From positions 1-64,000 of the forward strand of contig DATJPN010000074.1 in the NCBI GenBank assembly GCA_035506335.1: a stretch of DNA of 64,000 nt, read 5' to 3'. Source of the stretch: DAIDKA01 sp035506335 (GTDB lineage: Bacteria > Pseudomonadota > Gammaproteobacteria > Steroidobacterales > Steroidobacteraceae). A program made the translations under genes and the position numbers. Of the stretch, positions 32,710-40,368 are shown piece after piece. The notes under the pieces are model-generated. The model ran no database searches. It worked only from the letters and a program-made list of their open reading frames with translations, and had not been told where the DNA came from. Each line of letters opens with the position of its first letter. Position 1 is the stretch's first letter.

Positions 32710-33288
32710 GTGGAAGCGTTCCTGGTCTCGGTCGCCTCGGTCGCGGTGGGCGAACTCGGCGACAAGACCCAGCTGCTGAGCCTGATCCTCGCCTCGCGGC
32801 TGCGCCGGCCGCTGCCGATCATCGCCGGCATCTTCGTCGCAACCCTCGGCAATCACCTTCTGGCGTGCGGGTTCGGCGAATGGGCGGGCCATCTCATCAC
32901 CCCCGGGATCCTGCGCGGGGTGCTGGGCGCATCGTTCATCGCCGTGGCCGTCTGGGCGCTGATTCCGGACAGGCTGGACGACGGGTTCGAAGGCCGCAGC
33001 ACGCATGGCGTGTTCGTCTTTACCGTCGTCACCTTCTTCCTCGCCGAGATGGGGGACAAGACCCAGTTGGTCGCGGTGGCCCTGGCCGCCCGTTACCAGC
33101 AACTGCTACCGGTCGTGCTGGGCACGACCCTCGGGATGATGCTCGTGAACGTCGCGACCGTGCTGTTCGCCGATCGGGCGGTGCGCTGGATTCCGCTCAA
33201 GCTGGTGCGGATCGTGGCCGCCGCCCTCTACACCGTGCTCGGCATCGCCACGTTCCTGGGCTTGCCGGGCCTGCTCCCCGGTCGCTGA
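32710..33288 (+). CDS. GDT1/TMEM165 family cation exporter (UPF0016)
   Basis: A 192-residue membrane protein of about six helices with two internally repeated signatures, GELGDKTQ and AEMGDKTQ (ExGDKT), which form the ion pathway. Members transport manganese or calcium out of the cytoplasm, often as exchangers with protons. The start is GTG 32710. It is 21 bases downstream of the fatty acid hydroxylase gene and probably cotranscribed. The loop after the stop codon forms a terminator hairpin. Confidence 0.85.
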   Translation: MEAFLVSVASVAVGELGDKTQLLSLILASRLRRPLPIIAGIFVATLGNHLLACGFGEWAGHLITPGILRGVLGASFIAVAVWALIPDRLDDGFEGRSTHGVFVFTVVTFFLAEMGDKTQLVAVALAARYQQLLPVVLGTTLGMMLVNVATVLFADRAVRWIPLKLVRIVAAALYTVLGIATFLGLPGLLPGR

Positions 33289-33297
33289 GGACCGGGG
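33276..33297. terminator. Hairpin spanning the GDT1 stop codon (bidirectional)
   Basis: CCCCGGTC-GCTGAG-GACCGGGG is a perfect 8-base stem with the TGA stop in the loop. It lies between convergent genes (GDT1 on plus, ABC-F on minus), so it could stop transcription from both sides. A T-run is missing, so efficiency may be modest. Confidence 0.5.
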
Positions 33298-33313
33298 CCG
33301 GGCGTCCGCGCCG

Positions 33314-35230
33314 TCATTCACGCGCCGCGGCCAGGGCCTGCTGCAGCGCCTCGAGTTCCTCCCCGCCGGCCAGCCACAGTGCCTCGACCCGCAGGGTGTC
33401 GCGCGCGAGGCGGGCCTGCTTCTCCAGCAGTTCGCGCAGACGGTCCCGGGCGGCATCGGCGTAGAGATCCGGCGCGGCCAGATCCGCCCGGACCCGCTCG
33501 GTGTCCCGGGCCAGGGCATCCAGCTGCTGTTCGAGCTTCGCGAGCTGCGCCTTCAGGGGACTCAAGGCCGCGCGCCGCTGCGCGTCCTCGCGCCGACGTT
33601 GCCGCCGCAGCTGCGCCGAGTCGCCCGGTGGCGCCGCCTCGCCCGCTGCGGCCTGGGCCGCGAGCCACTGCGCATAATCCTCCAGGTCCCCGTCGAAGGG
33701 CTGCAGGCGCCCGGCGTGCACCACCTTGAACTCATCCGCCACGGTTCGCAGCAGGTGCCGGTCGTGCGACACCACGACCACGGCCCCGGCGAAATCCTGC
33801 AGCGCCACGCACAGCGCCTGACGCATCTCCAGGTCCAGGTGATTGGTCGGTTCATCGAGCAGCAGCAGATTCGGCCTGCGGAAGGTGACCACGGCGAGCA
33901 TCAGGCGCGCCTTCTCGCCGCCGGAGAACGGCCCCACGGGTTCGAACACCCGGTCGCCCGTGAAGCCGAATCCCGCCAGGAAGTCGCGCAGTTCCTGCTC
34001 CGTGGCGCGCGTCGCCGGCGCCCCTCCCAGCCGCCGGAGATTTCCGAGCGGCGAATCATCCGTCGCCAGCTGTTCGAGCTGGTGCTGCGCGAAGTAGCCC
34101 AGGGCGAGGTCCCGCGCCTCGGTGCGGGTTCCCGATAGCGCGGCGAGCTCCCCCGCGAGCAGCTTCATGAGCGTGGACTTGCCGGCGCCATTGCGGCCGA
34201 GCAGCGCGATCCGCTCACCGGGGGCGATGGTGAGGTTGACCTGTTGCAGCAAGGCGCGCTCCGCGTAGCCGGCCGACTGGTTCTCGAGGGTCAGCAGCGG
34301 TCTCGGCAACTTGTCCGGCTGCCTGAATTCGAATGCGAAGGGCGAATCCACATGCGCCGGCGCGATGCGCTGCATTCTCTCCAGCGCCTTCAGGCGGCTT
34401 TGTGCCTGGCGGGCCTTGGTGGCCTGCGCGCGGAAGCGCTCGACGAAGGACTCCATGTGCCTGATCTGCTGCTGCTGGCGGGTGTAGAGCGCCGCATGCT
34501 CGGCGAGCTCCGCGGCGCGCTGCTCCTCGAAGGCCGAGTAGTTGCCGTGGTACGCGCGCGCCCGGCCGTGCTCGATGTTGACCACACGATCGACGATCCG
34601 GTCCAGGAACTCGCGATCATGGGCGATCAGCAGCAGGGTCCCGGGGTAGTCGATGAGCCAGCGCTCCAGCCACAGGATCGCGTCCAGGTCCAGGTGATTG
34701 GTGGGTTCATCGAGCAGCAGCAGGTCGGAGCGGCACATCAGCGCCTGGGCCACGTTGAGGCGCACGCGCCAGCCACCCGAGAACGCCCTGACCGGCCGGG
34801 ATTCGTCGGCACCCGAAAACCCCAGGCCGTGCATCAGGCGACCGGCGCGACTGCGGGCATCGTAGCCTCCGGCTGCCGCATAGCGGCCGTGCAGCTCACC
34901 GATACGCACCCCGTCGTCCGAGGCCTCGGCGGCGGCGATCTGCCGTTCCAGGGCGCGCAGCTGCGCATCGCCGTCCAGGACGAATTCAATGGCGGCCTGG
35001 TCGGTGGCGAGCAGCTCCTGCGAGACATGCGCGACCGCCACTCCCGGGGGCATCTCGAAATGGCCGCTGTCCGGGTGCAGCTCACCGCGCACCAGGGCGA
35101 GGAGGCTCGACTTGCCACTGCCGTTTTCCCCGGTGATGCCGACCTTCTCGCCGCCGAACAGGCCGAAACTGGCGCCGCTGAACAGGACTCGGGGCCCGCG
35201 CCGCAGGGTGACATCGGCGAACTTCAGCAT
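33314..35230 (-). CDS. ABC-F ATPase (YheS/Uup-type translation factor)
   Basis: A 638-residue soluble protein with two ABC ATPase domains in tandem. Walker A motifs are GENGSGKSS (about 35-43) and GRNGAGKST (about 345-353); ABC signatures are FSGGWRVRL and FSGGEKARL; both Walker B segments read LLLDEPTNHLDL. No membrane domain exists, so it is an ABC-F protein acting on the ribosome, as YheS and Uup do. The C-terminal coiled coil (about 560-638) fits YheS/Uup. No drug-resistance role can be inferred. Confidence 0.9.
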   Translation of the reverse strand: MLKFADVTLRRGPRVLFSGASFGLFGGEKVGITGENGSGKSSLLALVRGELHPDSGHFEMPPGVAVAHVSQELLATDQAAIEFVLDGDAQLRALERQIAAAEASDDGVRIGELHGRYAAAGGYDARSRAGRLMHGLGFSGADESRPVRAFSGGWRVRLNVAQALMCRSDLLLLDEPTNHLDLDAILWLERWLIDYPGTLLLIAHDREFLDRIVDRVVNIEHGRARAYHGNYSAFEEQRAAELAEHAALYTRQQQQIRHMESFVERFRAQATKARQAQSRLKALERMQRIAPAHVDSPFAFEFRQPDKLPRPLLTLENQSAGYAERALLQQVNLTIAPGERIALLGRNGAGKSTLMKLLAGELAALSGTRTEARDLALGYFAQHQLEQLATDDSPLGNLRRLGGAPATRATEQELRDFLAGFGFTGDRVFEPVGPFSGGEKARLMLAVVTFRRPNLLLLDEPTNHLDLEMRQALCVALQDFAGAVVVVSHDRHLLRTVADEFKVVHAGRLQPFDGDLEDYAQWLAAQAAAGEAAPPGDSAQLRRQRRREDAQRRAALSPLKAQLAKLEQQLDALARDTERVRADLAAPDLYADAARDRLRELLEKQARLARDTLRVEALWLAGGEELEALQQALAAARE

Positions 35231-35346
35231 TCAATCCACGCCACGCAGCAATTCGGCCGGCAAGGCTAGCGGGCCGGTCCGGGCGGCGCAATGCCTGCGC
35301 GCGAGGCGCGATTTTGCGCATAATGGCCCCCATCCACGGAGGTCGC

Positions 35347-35910
35347 ATGATCGATTCCAGCAACCTGCCCCGGATCGCGGCGGTCACGGCAATCGTCGCC
35401 TTCGGCGCCTATCGCCGCGTGCGACGCAGCATCGGGCGTCAGCCCCTCATTGCCCGCCGGCAATACATCCGCATGGCGCTGGTCAGCCTGGTGTGCGTCG
35501 CGCTGGCCCTCTTTCAGCCGCTGCAACCCCTCGCCGTCGCCTACATCGCCAGCGGCATCATCCTCGGGGCGGCCATCGGCTGGTTTGCACTGCGGCATAC
35601 GCAGTTCGAGGCCTCGGTCGAGGGCTATTTCTACGAGCCGCATCTGTACATCGGCATCGCGGTCACGGCGCTGTTCATCGGACGGCTGCTCTATCGGATG
35701 CTGCTGGTGTATGACGCGGCGAATACGGCGGGCGGCGCCGCGCCGATGCCCGACAGCACCCCGCTCACCCTCGGGATCCTGTTCCTGGCGGCCGGCTATT
35801 ACATCGTCTACTGCACAGGTCTGTTGCGATGGCTGGGCAAGGCCCGCTCCATGGCCGGTGCTAGACTGTCGCCAGGCGCGCCGCAGCGCGCATCGAGCAC
35901 TTCCATCTGA
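35347..35910 (+). CDS. DUF1453/CcdC-like membrane protein
   Basis: About 187 residues with four or five hydrophobic segments (about 5-20, 35-60, 65-82, 100-122, 145-162). Arrangement and the RRxRR loop near the N-terminus suggest the DUF1453 (CcdC-type) family of unknown function. GGAGG 5 bases before ATG 35347 supports this start over an earlier in-frame ATG. It precedes the peroxiredoxin by 19 bases, so cotranscription is possible. Confidence 0.6.
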   Translation: MIDSSNLPRIAAVTAIVAFGAYRRVRRSIGRQPLIARRQYIRMALVSLVCVALALFQPLQPLAVAYIASGIILGAAIGWFALRHTQFEASVEGYFYEPHLYIGIAVTALFIGRLLYRMLLVYDAANTAGGAAPMPDSTPLTLGILFLAAGYYIVYCTGLLRWLGKARSMAGARLSPGAPQRASSTSI

Positions 35911-35929
35911 TCTCTCGAGGGGAAAAACC

Positions 35930-36532
35930 ATGAATCGCTTGTTGCTGGCTGGTCTTCTGTCCTGCGCCGTCAGCGCCCAGGCCCTGGCCGCGCTGCCCGT
36001 GGGTGCCACGGCACCGGCTTTCAAGACCCAGGCCTCGCTTGCAGGCAAGGAGTTCACCTACGACCTCGGCAAGGCGCTGAAGAAAGGACCGGTGGTGGTG
36101 TACTTCTACCCGGGTGCCTTCACCGGCGGCTGCAATATCCAGGCGCACACCTTCGCCGAAAACATGGACAAGTTCAAAAGCGCCGGCGCCACGGTGATCG
36201 GTGTCTCGCTCGACAAGATCGAGACCTTGAACGCCTTCTCCTCCGATCCGCAGTACTGCGCGGGCAAGCTGCCCGTCGCCTCGGATGCGGACGGCAGCAT
36301 CGCGAAGAGCTTCGATCTCACCGTGCGGGGCGGGCCGCCGGGAATGAAGATGAAGGATACCCGCGGCATCGACATCGACCATCAGTTCGCGGAGCGCACC
36401 ACGTTCATCGTCACCCAGGACGGCAAGATCGCCGCCGAGGTGGCCACCGTGAACGGCATGACTCCCGCCGGCAACGTCGAGAAGTCGCTGCAGATCGTCC
36501 AGGACCTCGCTGCCGGCAAGCCCGTCAGCTGA
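35930..36532 (+). CDS. Exported peroxiredoxin (AhpC/TSA-like)
   Basis: A 200-residue protein with a signal peptide (about 1-20, cleavage near ALA-AL) and the peroxiredoxin active site PGAFTGGCN (about 64-72), where the T-x2-C Cys is the peroxidatic residue. A second Cys in QYCAGKL (about 107-113) may resolve the sulfenic acid. It should reduce hydrogen or lipid peroxides in the periplasm. The GAGGGGAAA ribosome site supports ATG 35930. Confidence 0.85.
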   Translation: MNRLLLAGLLSCAVSAQALAALPVGATAPAFKTQASLAGKEFTYDLGKALKKGPVVVYFYPGAFTGGCNIQAHTFAENMDKFKSAGATVIGVSLDKIETLNAFSSDPQYCAGKLPVASDADGSIAKSFDLTVRGGPPGMKMKDTRGIDIDHQFAERTTFIVTQDGKIAAEVATVNGMTPAGNVEKSLQIVQDLAAGKPVS

Positions 36533-36540
36533 GTCCGTGG

Positions 36541-36566
36541 CGCTCCCGGCCGTCAGGCCGGGAGCG
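36541..36566. terminator. Hairpin between peroxiredoxin and xthA
   Basis: CGCTCCCGGCC-GTCA-GGCCGGGAGCG is a perfect 11-base stem with a 4-base loop. It stands between the convergent peroxiredoxin and xthA genes and overlaps the last codons of xthA, suiting a shared terminator. There is no clear T-run. Confidence 0.55.
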
Positions 36567-37356
36567 TCAGCTCGATGCTGACCGGGCAGTGATCGCTGCC
36601 CATGACCTCGGGGTGAATCTGCGCGTTCTTGACCCGATCGCTGAGCGACTGTGACACCAGCACGTAGTCGATTCTCCACCCGACGTTGCGGGCGCGGGAA
36701 TTGGCGAAGTGGCTCCACCAGGTGTAGTAGCCGTTGCCCTGCTTGAACTTGCGGAAGGTGTCCACGAAACCGGCGTCGACGAAGTTCTGGAATCCCTCCC
36801 GCTCCTCGTCGGTGAAGCCCTTCTTGCCCCGGTTCGGTCCCGGGTTGGCGAGGTCGAGCTCGGTATGGGCGACGTTCAGATCGCCGCAGAAGATGACGGG
36901 CTTGTGTCGTTGCAGCTCCACGCAGTACGCGAGGAAGGCCGGATCCCAGGCCTTGTGCCGCAGGGCGACGCGGCTCAGGTCATCCTTGGCATTCGGCGTG
37001 TACACCGTGACCACGTAGAACTGCGGGTACTCCGCCGCAATGACCCGACCTTCCTCGGAACTGTCGCGTTCCAGTTCGTCCGCAAAGGCGTACCGGCTCG
37101 CGAGCCGGTGCGGGAACCCGTTGACCACCGAGAGGGGTTCCCGGCGCGAGAAGATCGCGGTGCCCGAGTAGCCTTTCTTCACCGCCGAGTTCCAGTACTC
37201 GTGATAGTCCGGCAGCTCGATTTCGACCTGGCCGCGTTCGGCCTTGGTCTCCTGCAGGCACAGGATGTCGGGATCGTGTTCGGCGAGGAACTTCTGGAAG
37301 GCGCCCTTCTTGAGCACGGCGCGGATGCCGTTGACGTTCCAGGAATAGATCTTCAT
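36553..37356 (-). CDS. xthA: Exodeoxyribonuclease III / AP endonuclease
   Basis: A 267-residue member of the exonuclease III family: MKIYSWNVNGIRAV at the N-terminus, LQETKAE (metal-binding Glu, about 33-39), CGDLNVAHTELDL (about 156-168), WRIDYVLVS and GSDHCPVSI (Asp-His, about 256-264) are all in place. It repairs apurinic sites and removes 3-prime blocks in DNA, in the cytoplasm. ATG 37356 is the family start; upstream in-frame codons add nothing conserved. Confidence 0.92.
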   Translation of the reverse strand: MKIYSWNVNGIRAVLKKGAFQKFLAEHDPDILCLQETKAERGQVEIELPDYHEYWNSAVKKGYSGTAIFSRREPLSVVNGFPHRLASRYAFADELERDSSEEGRVIAAEYPQFYVVTVYTPNAKDDLSRVALRHKAWDPAFLAYCVELQRHKPVIFCGDLNVAHTELDLANPGPNRGKKGFTDEEREGFQNFVDAGFVDTFRKFKQGNGYYTWWSHFANSRARNVGWRIDYVLVSQSLSDRVKNAQIHPEVMGSDHCPVSIELTLPA

Positions 37357-37421
37357 GCGCCGACCGGGCACCGCTGAGACATGGCCTGTGATTATCGGTG
37401 GCCCGGTCGCGTTGTCCAGTG

Positions 37422-38171
37422 TTACTGCACCCCGCCGGAGGCGGCGATGGTCTCCCCGGTGACCCATCCGGCCGCTTCGGAAGCCAGGAACACCGCCACC
37501 CGGGCGACATCATCCGGCTGACCGATGCGCCCCAGCGGGGTCTGCGCGAGCACGTTCCTCTCGAAATCGCTGCCCATGATTCCCTGCGCACGGGTACCGT
37601 CGGTTTCGATCAACCCCGGATTGATGGCATTGACGCGGATGTTGCGCCCGCCGAGTTCCTTGGCGAGGACGCGCGTGATGGTGTCCACCGCGGCCTTGGT
37701 GCCCGCATAGACGGTCGAACCCGGCAGGTTCAGGCGCGTCACCACGGAGGAAATGTTGATGATGCTGCCGCCCCTGGGTGCGAAGTGCGCGACGGCTTCC
37801 CGGGTCACCTGCAGCAACCCCAGGACATTGGTGTTGAACTGGCGATGGAACAGTTCGGCGCTGACGGCCTCGAGCGGCGCGAACTCGTAGACGCCGGCAT
37901 TGTTGACCAGGATGTCCGGCGCGCCGAATGCCGCAACGGCCTGCGCGACGAGGCGCTGCGCCTCCTCGGGCTTCGCCACATCCGCCTGCACAGCCGCCGC
38001 CCGGCCTCCGGCGGACGTGATCCGGCTCACCACGGCATCGGCTGCCGCCCGCGAACCGGCATAGTTGACCACCACGGCCGCGCCCGCCGCGGCCAGTTCC
38101 CGCGCGATCGCGGCTCCGATGCCCTTGGATGCGCCCGTCACGATGGCCACCCTGCCCGTCAGTGTGCTCAT
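37422..38171 (-). CDS. SDR-family oxidoreductase
   Basis: A 249-residue classical short-chain dehydrogenase: TGASKGIG (about 12-19) binds the NAD(P), NNAG is at about 89-92, the catalytic Ser is in INISSV, and Tyr-x3-Lys reads YAGTK. The substrate is unknown (3-oxoacyl-ACP reductase-like and glucose dehydrogenase-like proteins look alike). Divergent from an ArsR-type regulator, with an inverted repeat between, which may make it a target of that regulator. Confidence 0.87.
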   Translation of the reverse strand: MSTLTGRVAIVTGASKGIGAAIARELAAAGAAVVVNYAGSRAAADAVVSRITSAGGRAAAVQADVAKPEEAQRLVAQAVAAFGAPDILVNNAGVYEFAPLEAVSAELFHRQFNTNVLGLLQVTREAVAHFAPRGGSIINISSVVTRLNLPGSTVYAGTKAAVDTITRVLAKELGGRNIRVNAINPGLIETDGTRAQGIMGSDFERNVLAQTPLGRIGQPDDVARVAVFLASEAAGWVTGETIAASGGVQ

Positions 38172-38212
38172 GTTCCTTCTCCGGTGGTTCCGGCCCGTCG
38201 GCCTTTGTTCAT

Positions 38213-38233
38213 TAGTTCGGGTTTTACGAACTA
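38213..38233. promoter_or_regulatory. ArsR-type operator candidate between SDR and arsR-like gene
   Basis: TAGTTCG-N7-CGAACTA is a perfect inverted repeat with 7-base arms in the 138-base divergent region. It lies 42 bases upstream of the SDR start and 77 upstream of the regulator start, placed to control both genes. ArsR/SmtB repressors bind such imperfect or perfect palindromes. Confidence 0.6.
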
Positions 38234-38309
38234 TTGGACGAGATTTATACTCGGCCGCGAACCCGGCGTCAACGGGCCGGGCGTTCGTTCTCGTTCAAGG
38301 TTGCTTGTC

Positions 38310-38681
38310 ATGAGGCCGCTGTACCACCCGTCCGTGGAGGACATGACCGTCGAGGGCATCCTGCATGCGCTCAGCGATCCGGTGCGTGCGCAGATCCTGG
38401 CCAGGATCATGCACGCAGATGGTGCGAAGACCTGTTCGGCCTTTCTGCAGGTCAGCGACCGGCCCATACCCAAGTCCACTCTTTCCCAGCATTTCAAGGC
38501 CCTGCGCGAGGCCGGCCTCATCCGCAGCGAGCGCAAGGGCGTGGAACTGCACAATACCGCGCGGTGCCAGGAGATCTCGGCGCGCTTTGGCCCGCTGGTG
38601 GGCACCGTGCTGGCGGCCCACCTGGCACAGGACCAGCGGCGCAACACCGCGACGAAGTCCCGGCGCGCCAAGCGCGTGTGA
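38310..38681 (+). CDS. ArsR-family helix-turn-helix regulator
   Basis: A 123-residue winged-helix protein: LHALSDPVRAQILARIM (about 18-34) is followed by STLSQHFKALREAGLI (about 55-70), the recognition helix of the ArsR family. No Cys-x-Cys metal site of the classic type is seen (one Cys at KTCSAF), so it may respond to something other than a metal. Divergent from the SDR gene, with which it shares an operator candidate. Confidence 0.85.
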   Translation: MRPLYHPSVEDMTVEGILHALSDPVRAQILARIMHADGAKTCSAFLQVSDRPIPKSTLSQHFKALREAGLIRSERKGVELHNTARCQEISARFGPLVGTVLAAHLAQDQRRNTATKSRRAKRV

Positions 38682-38742
38682 TGGTATGGCACGGACGGCG
38701 GGCCTATGATGGCCGCCATCTTGGCATCGAAGGGGGATCATC

Positions 38743-39582
38743 ATGCGTGCATCACTGTTCGTCGCGGCGGCGCTCGTGGCTGCGCCGCTGCTCGGCTCAA
38801 CTGCGATGGCGGCCGAGAAGATCGCGCCGGCGATCGCCGCGGCGGTCGCTGACAGCGCCCGCCCGGCGGCGGATACCGACCGGGACGCGGTGCGCAAGCC
38901 CGCGGAAATGCTGGCGTTCGCCGGCGTCAAGCCCGGACAGCAGGTGGCCGAACTGTGGCCCGGCGGGGGTTATTTCACGCGCGTGCTCAGTCTCACGGTT
39001 GGCGCCAAGGGCCACGTCTACGCCCTGACTCCACCGCCGCGGCCGCGGCCGCCGAGCAGTGCGCCGGGCATGGCCGGCATGCCGGGCATGTCCAGCATGC
39101 CGGGCATGGCGGGAATGCCCGCCATGTCGGGTCCGCCGCCGATGTCACCCATGGAAATGCTCGCCAAGGATACGCACTACGGCAACATCACCCTGCTGCC
39201 CTGGTCCGCGCTGACCGCAGATCCACCCACGGTGCCGCAGGTGGACCTGGTGTGGACCTCGGACAACTACCACGACTTCCACAACCAGCCGAACGCGGAC
39301 CTCGCGGCGCTGAACAAGCATGTGTTTGATTCGCTGAAGTCCGGCGGGGTCTACCTGGTCATCGACCACGCCGCGGCGGCCGGACACGGCGCCGGCGACA
39401 CCCGCACCCTGCACCGCATCGATCCGGAGACAGTCAAGGCGGAAGTGGAAGGCGCCGGGTTCAAGCTGGCGGGCAGCAGCGATGCCCTGCACAACGCCGA
39501 TGACCCCCACACCGCGCCCATTTTCGACGGTTCGACCCGGGGTCATACCGACCAGTTCGCCTTGAAGTTCGTCAAACCTTAG
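38743..39582 (+). CDS. Exported methyltransferase-like protein with Met-rich insert
   Basis: A 279-residue protein with a signal peptide (about 1-23, ending near MAAEK) and a class I methyltransferase-like fold: VAELWPGGGYFTRVL (about 66-80) is the SAM motif I and VDLVWTSDNYHD matches motif IV. A Pro/Met/Gly-rich loop at about 108-128 (repeats of P/A-G-M) breaks the domain. SAM is not normally available in the periplasm, so the activity is puzzling; it may be a non-catalytic relative. It follows the ArsR gene by 61 bases. Confidence 0.7.
   Translation: MRASLFVAAALVAAPLLGSTAMAAEKIAPAIAAAVADSARPAADTDRDAVRKPAEMLAFAGVKPGQQVAELWPGGGYFTRVLSLTVGAKGHVYALTPPPRPRPPSSAPGMAGMPGMSSMPGMAGMPAMSGPPPMSPMEMLAKDTHYGNITLLPWSALTADPPTVPQVDLVWTSDNYHDFHNQPNADLAALNKHVFDSLKSGGVYLVIDHAAAAGHGAGDTRTLHRIDPETVKAEVEGAGFKLAGSSDALHNADDPHTAPIFDGSTRGHTDQFALKFVKP
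39064..39126 (+). repeat. Tandem 9-base repeat coding a Gly-Met-rich loop
   Basis: Seven 9-base units of the type CCGGGCATG run from 39064 to 39126 within the methyltransferase-like gene, each coding a (P/A/S)-(G/S/A)-M triplet. The units differ at single bases. Tandem repeats of this sort can change length by slippage, and the Met-rich loop could bind copper or silver ions. Confidence 0.75.
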
Positions 39583-39589
39583 AAGTACC

Positions 39590-39617
39590 GGACCCGGGCC
39601 GGGCCGCGCCCGGGTCC
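39590..39617. terminator. Hairpin between the methyltransferase and ZIP genes
   Basis: GGACCCGGGC-N8-GCCCGGGTCC is a perfect 10-base stem just after the methyltransferase stop and before the convergent ZIP gene stop. It should be a shared terminator. Only a weak T-run (TCCTCCTT) follows on the plus strand. Confidence 0.6.
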
Positions 39618-39621
39618 TCCT

Positions 39622-40362
39622 TCAGCCGGCGACCTGCGCGACGGCATACAGGCACGCGGCCCCCGCCACGGTCGCGAGCGTCGTGAGCAGCCGCGGGTGC
39701 GGGTGATGACTCTGCGGCAGCAGGTGGCTGCCGCCGACATAGAGGAAGAACCCCGAAAACAGCGCCAGCACCAGCGCCAGCCATAGCTGCGGTATCGTCA
39801 GCGCCATGCTCGCGAGCGCACCGGCCACGGGTGCCACCGCATCGACCACGAGCCACTTGAACGCCGCGCGGCGATCCCCGCCGTTGCGCAATACCACGCT
39901 GACGGTATTCAGGCCGTCGGCAAAATCATGCGCCAGGACCGCCACCGCGACGGCGATACCCACGGCGCGGCTGGCCTGGAAGGCCACGCCGATGGCAAAG
40001 CCGTCCAGGAAGCTGTGCATCGCGAAACTGGTTGCGGCCGCCCAGGCACGGCGCGGATTGTGGTGTCCGCCGAGATCACTCGCATGTCCCGGCAGCGAGC
40101 GATCCAGCAACAGGTACAGCAGGAACCCCAGGCCCGCCACCGCCACGATGGCGCGCGGCGCCACGACGTGCTGCGGCCCGGCATGGCCGCCCAGCGCCAC
40201 CGCTTCGGGCAGCAGATCGAAGAAGGCCACGCCGATCACGGCGCCGGCGCTGAAGGCCAGGATCAGGTGCAGCCGGTCGCGCAGCGAGAGTCCCACCCAT
40301 CCGCCGATCAGGGTGGCCACGCAGGTGGCCGTGGCAATGAGAACGATCAACAGGTTCTGCAC
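39622..40362 (-). CDS. ZIP-family metal transporter
   Basis: A 246-residue membrane protein of about eight helices with ZIP signatures HSFLDGFAIG (about 116-125) and HDFADGLNT (about 145-153), whose His, Asp and Glu-type residues bind metal. A His-rich loop (GHHN, about 98-101; SHHPHP, near residue 220) fits a zinc, iron or manganese carrier. Direction is normally into the cytoplasm. Start 40362 lies 6 bases after the prlC stop, so it is cotranscribed with oligopeptidase A. Confidence 0.85.
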   Translation of the reverse strand: MQNLLIVLIATATCVATLIGGWVGLSLRDRLHLILAFSAGAVIGVAFFDLLPEAVALGGHAGPQHVVAPRAIVAVAGLGFLLYLLLDRSLPGHASDLGGHHNPRRAWAAATSFAMHSFLDGFAIGVAFQASRAVGIAVAVAVLAHDFADGLNTVSVVLRNGGDRRAAFKWLVVDAVAPVAGALASMALTIPQLWLALVLALFSGFFLYVGGSHLLPQSHHPHPRLLTTLATVAGAACLYAVAQVAG

Positions 40363-40368
40363 GGCGTC

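Noticed and set aside
39064..39126. A CRISPR-like or regulatory tandem repeat
   Set aside because: The period is 9 bases, units are contiguous without spacers, and the frame codes Gly/Met triplets inside a gene.
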